Shown here piece by piece: positions 1 through 6,728 of a stretch of 7,436 bases of DNA. The notes beneath the pieces were generated by a model that was not told where the DNA came from, searched no databases, and saw nothing but the letters and a program-made list of their open reading frames with translations. Positions within the stretch are counted from its first letter, which is position 1. The number at the start of each line of letters is the position of its first letter. Source of the DNA: Schleiferiaceae bacterium (GTDB taxonomy: Bacteria; Bacteroidota; Bacteroidia; Flavobacteriales; Schleiferiaceae); the NCBI GenBank assembly GCA_023260615.1, contig JALQUY010000082.1, positions 1 through 7,436 on the forward strand, in the 5' to 3' direction. Both the position numbers and the translations under genes were made by a program.

Positions 1-545
1 ACGTTGAAGTAGCCCAGGTCTCCGCCGTTGACCGCACTGTAGCTGTCGGATGACTGCTGGCGGGCGATGGTCTCGAAGGACTCTCCACGGTTCAAACGGT
101 CGCGAATAGCAAGGATCTGCTTGTACACTTTGGCGGTGTCCTCAGGCAGCGCATTTTCGGGCAAGTCCAGCATGATGTGGGCGGCTCGAACATCCGTCGC
201 CATGCGCGCATAGGCTTCCTTCACAATGCCTTCGTCCACCGTCTTGTCCGTTAAGTAGGGCTTCAACAGTTGGCGGTAGTAGGTATTGTATTCGGTCAAA
301 AAGGCCGCCAGCGTATCCCGTCCGAGGGCCTCTGCCTCCGCCACCTTGCGCTTGAACGCAATGTACAGACCCAAGTATTCCTCGGGAGTCTTGGGGTCAA
401 TTTGGTTGCCAATGTCCTCGTTCTTTCCGTAGACGTACAGGAACTCATCGACCGAAACGGCTTTCTCGCCGACGGTAAAAAGGGTTTGGGCCGAAAGCTG
501 ACCCACAAAGGCCAACAGGATCAAGGTGAAAAGCGTCTTCTTCAT
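1..545 (-). CDS. Periplasmic parvulin-type peptidyl-prolyl isomerase (SurA/PpiC-like), N-terminal part
   Basis: Partial gene: 181 residues are present and the reading frame continues past base 1. It begins with a clear type I signal peptide (MKKTLFTLILLAFVGQLSAQ, residues 1-20), so the product should act in the periplasm. Residues 21-115 resemble the N-terminal chaperone-like region of Bacteroidota SurA-like proteins (VSVDEFLYVYGKN, then helices rich in K and E). From about residue 118 a PpiC/parvulin domain starts, with the family signatures VRAAHIML and GGDLGYF. By family knowledge these proteins catalyse prolyl cis-trans isomerisation and assist outer-membrane protein folding; complete homologues in this phylum are usually several hundred residues longer, often with two parvulin domains. 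The ATG at 543-545 is chosen because it directly precedes the signal peptide. The gene has its own candidate promoter, 45 bases upstream. Family assignment is firm; the exact client proteins are unknown. Confidence 0.92.
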   Translation of the reverse strand, partial: MKKTLFTLILLAFVGQLSAQTLFTVGEKAVSVDEFLYVYGKNEDIGNQIDPKTPEEYLGLYIAFKRKVAEAEALGRDTLAAFLTEYNTYYRQLLKPYLTDKTVDEGIVKEAYARMATDVRAAHIMLDLPENALPEDTAKVYKQILAIRDRLNRGESFETIARQQSSDSYSAVNGGDLGYFN

Positions 546-590
546 GAGTGGTATGAAACGAATCTAAACGTCTAAAAAATTTTCGAATCC

Positions 591-598
591 CAAATGTA
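591..598 (-). promoter_or_regulatory. Candidate Bacteroidota -7 promoter element for the parvulin gene
   Basis: Read on the minus strand the site is TACATTTG, an exact match to the Bacteroidota -7 consensus TAnnTTTG. It lies in the gap between the DUF5686 and parvulin genes, 45 bases before the parvulin ATG. I see no good TTG-type -33 element about 19-21 bases upstream, where the DNA is GC-rich. The implied leader is A+T-rich and holds a short direct repeat (TTTAGA twice, separated by CG, at 563-576). The gap contains no convincing terminator for the upstream gene. Confidence 0.55.
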
Positions 599-633
599 CA
601 GTCCCGGGCGGGCTTGACCATGGCTTTTGGGCC

Positions 634-2880
634 TCAATACAGCCAGCGGCCCCGGTAGGAATCGTAGATATTGATGCCTGCCTTCCACTGAAAGCCAGAA
701 CCAATGGTTTGGCCCGGGGTAAACACCCGGTAAATGCCCCATTTCATGAGCTGTTTGTTGATTCGGAACACCCGCTCCACCCCGACAAACGTTTCCACGT
801 GCCGGAGGTCCAAAGACGGAATCAACACCGCACTGCCGCCCACGGCCGTTTCCAAATTCAAGCGATTCACCAAGGGAATTCGTTCGAGCAAGGCCCCTTG
901 GAAGTGGTGAATGCCGTAGAGTTCGACATAGGCGCGCGCCGTATGGTAGGTGGAATCCAAGGCCTGGAAGCTGGCGGTAGGCATGGAAAAGAGGCGCTGG
1001 TCCGACCCTCGGAAAAACTTGTGCTCAATGAAGCGAATGCTGTCCAAGTTGGCCCCAAAGAAGCTGCCCGCCCCGGCACTCCATTCCGTGTAGCCCAAGC
1101 GGGGCCATTGGATAAAGTCGCGGGATTCGATGCGCAGCTGATGGTAGTCCACGTCGGACCCAAAGAGGCCCGGAATTCCCCAGCGGTAGTCGATTTCGAT
1201 GTCGGGGTAGTCGCTCCCGAGGATGAACTTTCGGTTTCGCTTGAAAATGTAGCGCTGGAATGGGCGAATGAGCACCTGCACCCCCGCGATGGCCACCGTG
1301 TAGGTCGGAAAATCCTTGGGCGGATTCAGGGCCCCAAAGAGGTCGTCCGACCAGGTATCCATCACCAGGTTAGCAATGGACGAACGCTCCGAAAAGTCCA
1401 AACTCGTCCGCACATAGAATCCGTTGAACCATTCCATGCGCTGCGCCACCGTGAAATAGCGCCTGCGCGCATAGTTGCCCCGCGCAAAGGTGCCCATGAT
1501 GGACTCGTAGGTGTTGACCATCATGTAGTCGTCCCCATAGGCCCATTCCACGTCGCCGAAGCGGCGTGGGTTGTAGCGGTAGTTCAGCGAGAGCTCTCCT
1601 TTTACATCCTGATTGGCAAAGCCGTAGTTGACATAGCCGTCCAAGGTGAGCCGCTGGTCGTTGTCAAACGTTTTGGTCACGCTTCCGCCCAGATTGTGCC
1701 GGTAGCCGCCAATGCCAAAAGGCCTGAACTGGGCAATCAAGGGGTCTAGGTAGAGGGAGATGCCGCGCTTTCGGGACCGGTAGCCCATTCCGGTGAGCAC
1801 CGGTTTGTACCATTTAAAGGTGTTGTACTCCCGATCCACGCTGTCGACGTAGGCATCGCTGTCGTAGTAAAGCGCCAAGCTGTCTTGGTAGGCCACATGC
1901 GCCACTTCCTCCGCCGCCAAGGGCTGAGGCCGAATAGCGTCCCACTTCTCACTACCCAAATCAAAGGCATCTGCTGCGTAACTCCGAACGGCGAGTCCCA
2001 ACTGGCGCTGCGTCAGGTTGGCATTGAGTTGAAAATCGCGGTGCTGGACCGTCACTACCCCAGTGTCCCCGTGGTCGCTCCATCGGAACTCCCGCTGAGA
2101 AACGATGTTGGCATACGGAGGCGTCCAAGTTTGCCATTGCTGGTAGGTCTGCGTCACCACCAGTTTTTCAAAGCGCGTCAACGCACTTCCGTCCAAGGTC
2201 AAAACCGCCTTCGAAATGTGCCAATCTGCTTCGTGGACCCAGAGCTGGCCGTCCATCAACTTGCCTGAACGCGACGCAAAGGACAGCACATAGATTTTTT
2301 GGCCCGGCTGGTCGGTCTGAAGAATGTCCACCAAGTCATAGCGGTAGTTGATGCCTGCATCGGCCGCTAGGGGGCTGGGTATCGGCTGCGCCAAGACTTT
2401 GGGCACATGGATCGTCGGGGCGTAGAGTTCAAAGTCACCGTCTTCTAAGCCTTCGAAGAAATGCTGGCCCATTTCGGGAGCGCGCTGCTCCCCCATGAAG
2501 TCTCCCCTACCCGAAAAGCTTGCTTGCACCTCCAGGTTGTTGCCAAAGTCTCCCGGACCGCGGGTCAAATGCTGGTCGGCGGCCACCACAAACTCGCGGT
2601 AGGTCCCCGGACGTACACGCTGCGAGTAGCTCAAGAATTCAAACAATTCGCTGCGCCCGCCCTGGATGTAGCTGCTCTTGGCGTAGGTGCTGCATTGAAG
2701 CGTCTGCGTTTGCTCCATTTGCGCGCTGCGCTGGGCCATCACCTTTTGAATCACCTCCCAGGCCACATTGGTTCGCTTCCCAAACACCGGTGCCATTTCC
2801 AAGCGCACCACCTGGGTATCCACTTGGGCCGTTGCCAAGAATCCCTGAGCCAGGATGGCGATGAGCAGCAGGCGTTTCAT
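634..2880 (-). CDS. DUF5686-family outer-membrane beta-barrel protein
   Basis: The protein has 748 residues from the ATG at 2878-2880. That start is preferred because it opens directly with a signal peptide (MKRLLLIAILAQGFLATAQ). A start 13 codons upstream would put a charged segment first and overlap purT. Residues about 25-300 match the N-terminal DUF5686 region: helix NVAWEVIQKVMAQRS, then PIPSPLAADAGINYRYDLVD and IYVLSFASRSGKLMDGQLWV. From about residue 360 onward the sequence alternates short aromatic beta strands and turns (GGYRHNLGGSV, LTLDGYVNYGF, LSLNYRYNPRRFGDVEW), and it ends in RGRWLY, an aromatic C-terminus typical of outer-membrane barrels. Most family members I know of carry a carboxypeptidase-regulatory-like domain after the signal peptide; none is evident here. 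The family's biochemical role is not established. The gene follows purT by 14 bases and is probably cotranscribed with it. Confidence 0.85.
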   Translation of the reverse strand: MKRLLLIAILAQGFLATAQVDTQVVRLEMAPVFGKRTNVAWEVIQKVMAQRSAQMEQTQTLQCSTYAKSSYIQGGRSELFEFLSYSQRVRPGTYREFVVAADQHLTRGPGDFGNNLEVQASFSGRGDFMGEQRAPEMGQHFFEGLEDGDFELYAPTIHVPKVLAQPIPSPLAADAGINYRYDLVDILQTDQPGQKIYVLSFASRSGKLMDGQLWVHEADWHISKAVLTLDGSALTRFEKLVVTQTYQQWQTWTPPYANIVSQREFRWSDHGDTGVVTVQHRDFQLNANLTQRQLGLAVRSYAADAFDLGSEKWDAIRPQPLAAEEVAHVAYQDSLALYYDSDAYVDSVDREYNTFKWYKPVLTGMGYRSRKRGISLYLDPLIAQFRPFGIGGYRHNLGGSVTKTFDNDQRLTLDGYVNYGFANQDVKGELSLNYRYNPRRFGDVEWAYGDDYMMVNTYESIMGTFARGNYARRRYFTVAQRMEWFNGFYVRTSLDFSERSSIANLVMDTWSDDLFGALNPPKDFPTYTVAIAGVQVLIRPFQRYIFKRNRKFILGSDYPDIEIDYRWGIPGLFGSDVDYHQLRIESRDFIQWPRLGYTEWSAGAGSFFGANLDSIRFIEHKFFRGSDQRLFSMPTASFQALDSTYHTARAYVELYGIHHFQGALLERIPLVNRLNLETAVGGSAVLIPSLDLRHVETFVGVERVFRINKQLMKWGIYRVFTPGQTIGSGFQWKAGINIYDSYRGRWLY

Positions 2881-2894
2881 GCGATTCGTACCGG

Positions 2895-4064
2895 TTAATG
2901 GCTCTGTACGGTCACGCAATCTGAAATCGCCTTGGCATGGGCGCGCAGGGCGTCCATATCGCCTTCCAACGGTCCGTACGTGAGGGCCACTCCCATTCGG
3001 CGGTAGGGACGCGTGCTGGGCTTGCCAAACAGTTTTACGTCCGAATGCGCCATCGCCAAGGCTTCTTCCACCCCCGTGAAGGTGGGTGGGTTTTCCCCCG
3101 AATCATGGGCTAGAATCACCGCGGACACCCCGGCTTTCTGGAGTTCAATAGCCGGGATGGGCAAGCCCAAAAAGGCCCGCGCATGGAGTTCAAACTCGTT
3201 GAGATTTTGGGTATTCGCCAGGGTGACCATGCCCGTATCGTGTGGTCGGGGCGACAATTCCGAAAAGACCACGCCTTTCGAGGTAATAAAGAATTCAATG
3301 CCCCAAATGCCCGACCCTCCCAAGGCCTCCGTCACTTTGGCCGCCATGGTTTGGGCCTCGGCGAGATCCTTGGGCGAAAGCGCACAAGGCTGCCAACTCT
3401 CTTGGTAATCGCCGCGCTCTTGGCGGTGGCCGATCGGTGCACAAAATAGCGTTGGGCCGTCTTTTTGGGTCACGGTGAGCAGCGTGATTTCCGTGTGGAA
3501 ATCAATGAAGCCCTCCACAATCACCTCCATCAAGTCCCCGCGGCTTCCTTCCATGGCATAGCTCCAGGCTTTGGCCACATCCGCGGGCGTTTTGACGACG
3601 GACTGTCCTTTGCCGGACGAGGACATCAGGGGCTTGACCACGCAAGGCAGTCCAATTTCCGCGACCGCGGTCTCGAATTCCGTCAAGGTGGTGGCGTAGC
3701 GGTAGGGGGCGGTTCGCAAGCCTAGCTCCTGAGCGGCAAGGTCGCGAATGAGCTTTCGGTTCATCGTGAAATTCGCGGCTTTCGCGGAAGGAACCACGTG
3801 AAAGCCTTCGGCCTCGTAGTCGTAAAATCGGTCGGTCCGAATGCTCTCCACCTCGGGCACAATGCGATCCGGGCGGTGCTTTACCACCGCGGCATCCAAG
3901 GCGCGGCCGTCCAGCATGTTGAAGACTTCGAAATCATCCGCCACTTGCATGGCAGGTGCACCCTCGTAGGAATCGCATGCCACCACATAAGCGCCCAAGC
4001 GTTTCAACGCGATGACGAGTTCCTTTCCAAGCTCTCCAGAACCAAGCAGCAGTATTTTTTTCAT
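2895..4064 (-). CDS. purT: Formate-dependent phosphoribosylglycinamide formyltransferase 2
   Basis: This cytoplasmic ATP-grasp enzyme makes formyl-GAR from GAR, formate and ATP via formyl phosphate. It is the folate-independent route for the third step of purine synthesis. The 389 residues are full length (E. coli PurT has 392) and colinear with it. The dinucleotide-like N-terminal fold starts [18 protein letters not shown] (residues 3-20). GAR-binding segment IVPEVESI is at 68-75, TMNR at 100-103, and the ATP-grasp loop MSSSGKGQ at 147-154. [14 protein letters not shown] is at 213-226, the probable metal-binding glutamates are E257 (GIEFF) and E269 (VVFSEL), and [12 protein letters not shown] is at 271-282. 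LFGKP and the RRMGVAL segment close the C-terminal domain. No key residue appears to be missing. A good -7 element sits 20 bases before the start, and the DUF5686 gene follows after 14 bases. Confidence 0.97.
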   Translation of the reverse strand: MKKILLLGSGELGKELVIALKRLGAYVVACDSYEGAPAMQVADDFEVFNMLDGRALDAAVVKHRPDRIVPEVESIRTDRFYDYEAEGFHVVPSAKAANFTMNRKLIRDLAAQELGLRTAPYRYATTLTEFETAVAEIGLPCVVKPLMSSSGKGQSVVKTPADVAKAWSYAMEGSRGDLMEVIVEGFIDFHTEITLLTVTQKDGPTLFCAPIGHRQERGDYQESWQPCALSPKDLAEAQTMAAKVTEALGGSGIWGIEFFITSKGVVFSELSPRPHDTGMVTLANTQNLNEFELHARAFLGLPIPAIELQKAGVSAVILAHDSGENPPTFTGVEEALAMAHSDVKLFGKPSTRPYRRMGVALTYGPLEGDMDALRAHAKAISDCVTVQSH

Positions 4065-4083
4065 GTGCAGGCGTTTACCTCTT

Positions 4084-4091
4084 CAAAGATA
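4084..4091 (-). promoter_or_regulatory. Candidate Bacteroidota -7 promoter element for purT
   Basis: The minus-strand site TATCTTTG matches TAnnTTTG exactly and ends 19 bases before the purT ATG, in the 45-base gap after the acyltransferase stop codon. The upstream part of the promoter would fall in the last codons of the acyltransferase gene; I find no clear TTG there at the expected distance. The short leader contains AGAGG, a possible weak ribosome-binding site. This suggests purT and the DUF5686 gene form a unit separate from the acyltransferase gene. Confidence 0.6.
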
Positions 4092-4109
4092 CGGAAGCCT
4101 GCGCCGCGC

Positions 4110-5090
4110 CTAGGCCTTGAAGGGACTGCGAAGCGTGTAGTCCGGCAGGCTGTGAAAGCGGCGGGCGTACAGGCGGAGCAAAGCGCGAACTACAGGCCGT
4201 GGACTAAAGAAAACAAAGCTGTTTTCCACCGGGACGGCACCCATGGTGCTCTTGATTTCGGTGGCGGTTCGGCCCATATTCAGCAGCGGCTTGCGCTCCT
4301 CAATGGCCAAACGCACCAAATCCATCATGCTGCGCTGGTAAAACTGCGATTGTTGGGCATAACTGGGCTCAAATCCCATGTGCATCGCATGAACCGCTTC
4401 GTCGTCCACGATGGCGGTAATAAAGCCTACCCAATGGCCGTCCTTTCGGTAGCCAAAGACGCGAAATGCTTCTCCTAAGTTCTCTTTGTAGGTCGTCAGC
4501 AGCACCTCCAAGGAAGCGGGCAAGGTCACCGTTTTGTCACGCAAGGTTTGCTTCAGCAAGTAGGAAGCCCAGCCCGCCCAGCTGTGTACGGGGGCATCGC
4601 TCAGATCCACGTGCTCGCAGCCTTCGGCGAGTTTAAGGGCTTTTTTGGCGCGCGTCCGGTACTTCGTACTCATGGCGCCCAAGTAGTCCTCAAAGTTTTG
4701 CCATTCGGGCCGAACGGGCAGCACCATAAACGGCTCGGCAGGCACCACAATGGCACCTTTCACATCCTTTCGACCCAAAACATTGGCTACCAGCACCTTG
4801 TAGCCTTTGGGCCAAATGGGCACCTGCGCAATCCCCTTTTCCCCATCGAGTTCCGGGAAGAGCAAACCGGGCATGGCATTGTGCCCCAACGTCCGAATTT
4901 TTACGCCTGTCAAAACCACATTCAAGACACGCAGCAACAGCCTGGAGACATACTTTCCGGTGGGCCGTTGCAGGGCCAAATCCGCATGCAGATAGGACTG
5001 GCCATTGACGCGCAACCATCCCTTCGCTCCGGGGAGCGACGTTTGGACGGCTTCAAAACGCGTGGAACTTAATGCGGGTAGGTGCAGCAT
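4110..5090 (-). CDS. GNAT/FemAB-like acyltransferase of unknown substrate
   Basis: This 326-residue protein lacks a signal peptide and is probably cytoplasmic. The arrangement resembles the double-GNAT fold of FemAB/BioF2-like (Acetyltransf_6-type) acyltransferases. Residues about 20-135 would form a divergent first lobe with LGHNAMPGLLFP and PIWPKGYKVLVANVLG. Residues 136-153 (YLGAMSTKYRTRAKKALK) match the basic helix these enzymes carry before the second lobe. The second lobe has a GNAT-like beta core, FRVFGYRKDGHWVGFITAIV (209-228), then AMHMGFEPSYAQ (235-246). A distinctive C-terminal block, LLNMGRTATEIKSTMGAVPV (269-288), recurs, as far as I recall, in Bacteroidota relatives. The substrate could be a peptidoglycan precursor, lipid or small amine; nothing here decides it. 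It lies 56 bases after the HMA-MauE gene with no clear promoter between them, so cotranscription is plausible. Confidence 0.75.
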   Translation of the reverse strand: MLHLPALSSTRFEAVQTSLPGAKGWLRVNGQSYLHADLALQRPTGKYVSRLLLRVLNVVLTGVKIRTLGHNAMPGLLFPELDGEKGIAQVPIWPKGYKVLVANVLGRKDVKGAIVVPAEPFMVLPVRPEWQNFEDYLGAMSTKYRTRAKKALKLAEGCEHVDLSDAPVHSWAGWASYLLKQTLRDKTVTLPASLEVLLTTYKENLGEAFRVFGYRKDGHWVGFITAIVDDEAVHAMHMGFEPSYAQQSQFYQRSMMDLVRLAIEERKPLLNMGRTATEIKSTMGAVPVENSFVFFSPRPVVRALLRLYARRFHSLPDYTLRSPFKA

Positions 5091-5146
5091 GGCGCTTCAT
5101 CAACAAGGGCTGTGCCACGAATGTTCGGGCGACAAGATGACAGGGT

Positions 5147-5887
5147 TTAGCTCAAAAGCATCCAACCCGCCATGAGGGCCATGGCGCCGTCTTCTACGAT
5201 GGTCACAAAGCTCATGGGCAAATTGAAGACATCGCCCAGGCACGCACACTGAATTTTGCGCTTGTTCAAATTCGATTGAATGACCGAACCCGCACCCAAG
5301 ACCATCAAAACAAAGGTGATGACATTGGTAGCGAACGGCTGAAAATCGACCAAATACGCCATGCCCAACGCTAGCTCCACAAAGGGGTACACGTAGCCCC
5401 AGGTGGGCCATGCGCCTGCGACCCAGTCGTACATTCGGTAGGATTCGGCAAAGCCGTTCACGTTCAACAGCTTGAAGAAGCTAAACACCAAGAAGAAGCC
5501 GGCCATAAAGTGGCGCATCCACTCCATGCCGTTCCAGCTGCCCCATTGAATCGTGCCGGTCACCAGCAAAAGCATCCCCACAATGAGGAGCAATGGCTTG
5601 TAGGTTTCAAAAAACGATCGCTCCTTGGACGAAGCCGCGGTAGCCGGAGCGGATGCTGCGACGGGGGTCGCGGGCTTCACGGCCGAAAGCGTGTAGGATC
5701 CCGCCGCATTCAAAGCACTTTGGAGCTCCTCCAAGGTGAAGGGTTTTTCCAAGCTGAGCCTGGCTTGTGGCGCTTCCAATTGCACATGGGCTTCGTGCAC
5801 ACCCTCCAGGGATTCAAAGGCTTTTTTGGCACGTGCAACACAGCCGCCGCAGGTCATGCCAGAAATGATAAATTCGCGGTTCTCCAT
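5147..5887 (-). CDS. HMA-domain / MauE-DoxX-like fusion inner-membrane protein
   Basis: The 246-residue protein combines two modules. Residues about 4-70 are a heavy-metal-associated domain with the metal-binding loop GMTCGGCVARAKKAF (cysteines 13 and 16). This is the fold that binds Cu(I) and similar soft metals in CopZ and P-type ATPases. An Ala/Pro-rich linker (71-90) leads to about five hydrophobic segments: near 97-116, 125-143, 165-181, 187-205 and 225-245. These match the MauE/DoxX redox-associated membrane family. Between the last two segments lies KIQCACLGDVFNLP with a cysteine pair (214 and 216), comparable to the CxCFG-type motif of MauE relatives. The likely role is metal or thiol-redox handling at the inner membrane, but this is inference. 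The ATG at 5885-5887 sits just before the HMA strand REFIISG; a start at 5905 is possible but would only add MCDLCA. The start codon interlocks with that of the divergent NlpC/P60 gene. Confidence 0.82.
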   Translation of the reverse strand: MENREFIISGMTCGGCVARAKKAFESLEGVHEAHVQLEAPQARLSLEKPFTLEELQSALNAAGSYTLSAVKPATPVAASAPATAASSKERSFFETYKPLLLIVGMLLLVTGTIQWGSWNGMEWMRHFMAGFFLVFSFFKLLNVNGFAESYRMYDWVAGAWPTWGYVYPFVELALGMAYLVDFQPFATNVITFVLMVLGAGSVIQSNLNKRKIQCACLGDVFNLPMSFVTIVEDGAMALMAGWMLLS

Positions 5888-5889
5888 GG
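5884..5889. promoter_or_regulatory. Shared CCATGG palindrome holding both divergent start codons
   Basis: The HMA-MauE gene (minus strand) starts with the ATG on bases 5887-5885, and the NlpC/P60 gene (plus strand) with the ATG on 5886-5888. The two codons overlap by two bases inside a six-base palindrome. No intergenic DNA exists, so each gene's promoter and leader must lie inside the other's coding sequence, or translation starts elsewhere. Neither side has a well-placed Shine-Dalgarno sequence. Confidence 0.7.
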
Positions 5890-6389
5890 CACAAAGATCG
5901 CACATCCTCCGAACCCTTGTGGTAACCTTCGTCACCTTGCTCCCTTTGGCGAGCTGGGGGCATTCGGTGTCGACCTTTCCTGAGCCGGACAGCCTGCGCT
6001 GGTCAGACATCGTTCAGCTGTATGAGGGCCGCTTGGGCGAGCGCTACCAGGGGGGCGGCAAGCAGCCGGGTGGCTTTGATTGCTCCGGCCTGCTCTATTG
6101 GGTCTATGGCCAAATGGACCAAACGCTTCCCGCCAGCAGCCGCGGCTATGCGAACGAGGGCGAGAAGATTGCGCGAGACAGCATTCGGGTGGGGGATTTC
6201 TTGCTGTTTTCGGGCCGAAACGCCTCCGAAATAGGCCACGTCGGACTCTGCGTGGGCAAAGACAGCACGGGCATCTACATGCTGCATAGCGCCACGCACA
6301 GCGGGGTCCTGATTGAAAATTGGGTTGGCCAAGCCTATTACGAACGGCGCTACCTAGGAGCCCGACGGTTATTCTACTACCGCCCATGA
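5886..6389 (+). CDS. Secreted NlpC/P60-family cell-wall peptidase
   Basis: The product has 167 residues: an export signal followed by one catalytic domain with no LysM or SH3 module. The first 26 residues form the signal (basic MAQRSHILR, hydrophobic TLVVTFVTLLPLA, then SWGHS), which places the enzyme in the periplasm or outside. The NlpC/P60 domain covers about 37-165. It contains YQGGGKQPGGFDCSGLLYWV with catalytic Cys66, then LPASSRGYANEG, RVGDFLLFSG, EIGHVGLCVG with His118, and YMLHSATHSGVLI with His134 as the likely third catalytic residue. By family knowledge it should cut peptide stems of peptidoglycan, typically gamma-D-glutamyl-diamino-acid or related bonds. The ATG at 5886 is chosen for the signal peptide; in-frame ATGs at 5856 and 5865 would run further into the opposing gene. 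Its stop overlaps the next gene's start. Confidence 0.9.
   Translation: MAQRSHILRTLVVTFVTLLPLASWGHSVSTFPEPDSLRWSDIVQLYEGRLGERYQGGGKQPGGFDCSGLLYWVYGQMDQTLPASSRGYANEGEKIARDSIRVGDFLLFSGRNASEIGHVGLCVGKDSTGIYMLHSATHSGVLIENWVGQAYYERRYLGARRLFYYRP
5893..5900 (-). promoter_or_regulatory. Weak candidate -7 element for the HMA-MauE gene
   Basis: The minus-strand site GATCTTTG matches five of the six fixed positions of TAnnTTTG and ends five bases before the HMA-MauE ATG. If used, transcription would begin almost at the start codon, giving a leaderless or nearly leaderless mRNA. No TTG-type -33 element is visible. On the opposite strand a similarly weak site, TAAATTCG (5869-5876), could serve the NlpC/P60 gene. 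Both are tentative. Confidence 0.25.
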
Positions 6390-6718
6390 GAGCCTTCCTG
6401 AGCCTCTTAGGCCTGTCGTTCCTGACCTGGAGCTGCGGCTCACGATTGCACGGCGGACCGGATTGCCTTCCCGCCGCGTTGGATGCATTTCAAACGTGGT
6501 GCTGCGCCTCGAGCGCCCACGTAGACGAATACCAGTTCCAAGGTCAGCCGGTCTACCTTTTTGAACCGGGAACCTGCGGGGCCGATATGCCCACCTATGT
6601 CTTGGATGCCCAGTGCGACACCTTGGGATTTTTGGGAGGGTTTGCGGGTTTCACCCAAATCCAAGGGCTAGACTTTGCGGCAAATTCCAGTTTTCAGGGG
6701 ACTATTTGGCACAATTGA
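6386..6718 (+). CDS. Small cysteine-rich probable lipoprotein, DUF6970-like
   Basis: The 110-residue product opens with MRAFLSLLGLSFLTWSCGS, a short hydrophobic signal ending in a cysteine at position 17. The context LTWSC is an imperfect lipobox but similar to those seen in Bacteroidota, so a lipid-anchored envelope protein is likely. The mature part holds five more cysteines (27, 39, 40, 64, 77), suggesting disulfides. The segments VDEYQFQGQPVYLFEPGTCG, DAQCDTLGFLGGFAGFTQIQ and the TIW near the C-terminus resemble a family of small Bacteroidota proteins that I believe is DUF6970; this is from memory and uncertain. The function is unknown. Its ATG overlaps the TGA of the NlpC/P60 gene (ATGA at 6386-6389), implying cotranscription and translational coupling, so a role linked to cell-wall remodelling is possible. 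An in-frame ATG at 6320 lies inside the peptidase gene and would hide the signal peptide. Confidence 0.78.
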   Translation: MRAFLSLLGLSFLTWSCGSRLHGGPDCLPAALDAFQTWCCASSAHVDEYQFQGQPVYLFEPGTCGADMPTYVLDAQCDTLGFLGGFAGFTQIQGLDFAANSSFQGTIWHN

Positions 6719-6728
6719 GCGCCGCGGA

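Noticed and set aside
563..576. Direct repeat TTTAGA-CG-TTTAGA (minus strand) as an operator
   Set aside because: The repeat is only six bases per copy, lies in A+T-rich leader DNA downstream of the -7 element, and could easily be chance.
599..615. GC-rich CCCGGGCGGGC stretch as a terminator for the DUF5686 gene
   Set aside because: Possible pairing is only a few bases with a very small loop, and no T run follows on the minus strand at the right place.
709..1749. A 346-codon open frame on the plus strand opposite the DUF5686 gene
   Set aside because: It is fully antisense to a gene with a clear signal peptide and family match. Its translation is rich in V, H, R and G with no recognisable domain, as expected for an antisense shadow in GC-rich DNA.
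2881..2919. Upstream start for the DUF5686 protein adding 13 residues
   Set aside because: It would place [13 protein letters not shown] before the signal peptide and overlap the end of purT. The ATG at 2880 gives a standard signal peptide immediately.
3798..4478. A 226-codon plus-strand open frame spanning the purT start and the acyltransferase end
   Set aside because: It crosses two well-supported minus-strand genes and their promoter gap, and its translation shows no family features.
4548..5072. A 174-codon plus-strand open frame opposite the acyltransferase gene
   Set aside because: It is entirely antisense to a better-supported protein and its composition (Q, G, H, P rich) is that of a shadow frame.
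5888..6010. Upstream start for the HMA-MauE protein adding 41 residues
   Set aside because: The extra residues are antisense to the NlpC/P60 signal peptide and mature N-terminus, are hydrophilic, and have no counterpart in HMA domains, which begin at MENREF.
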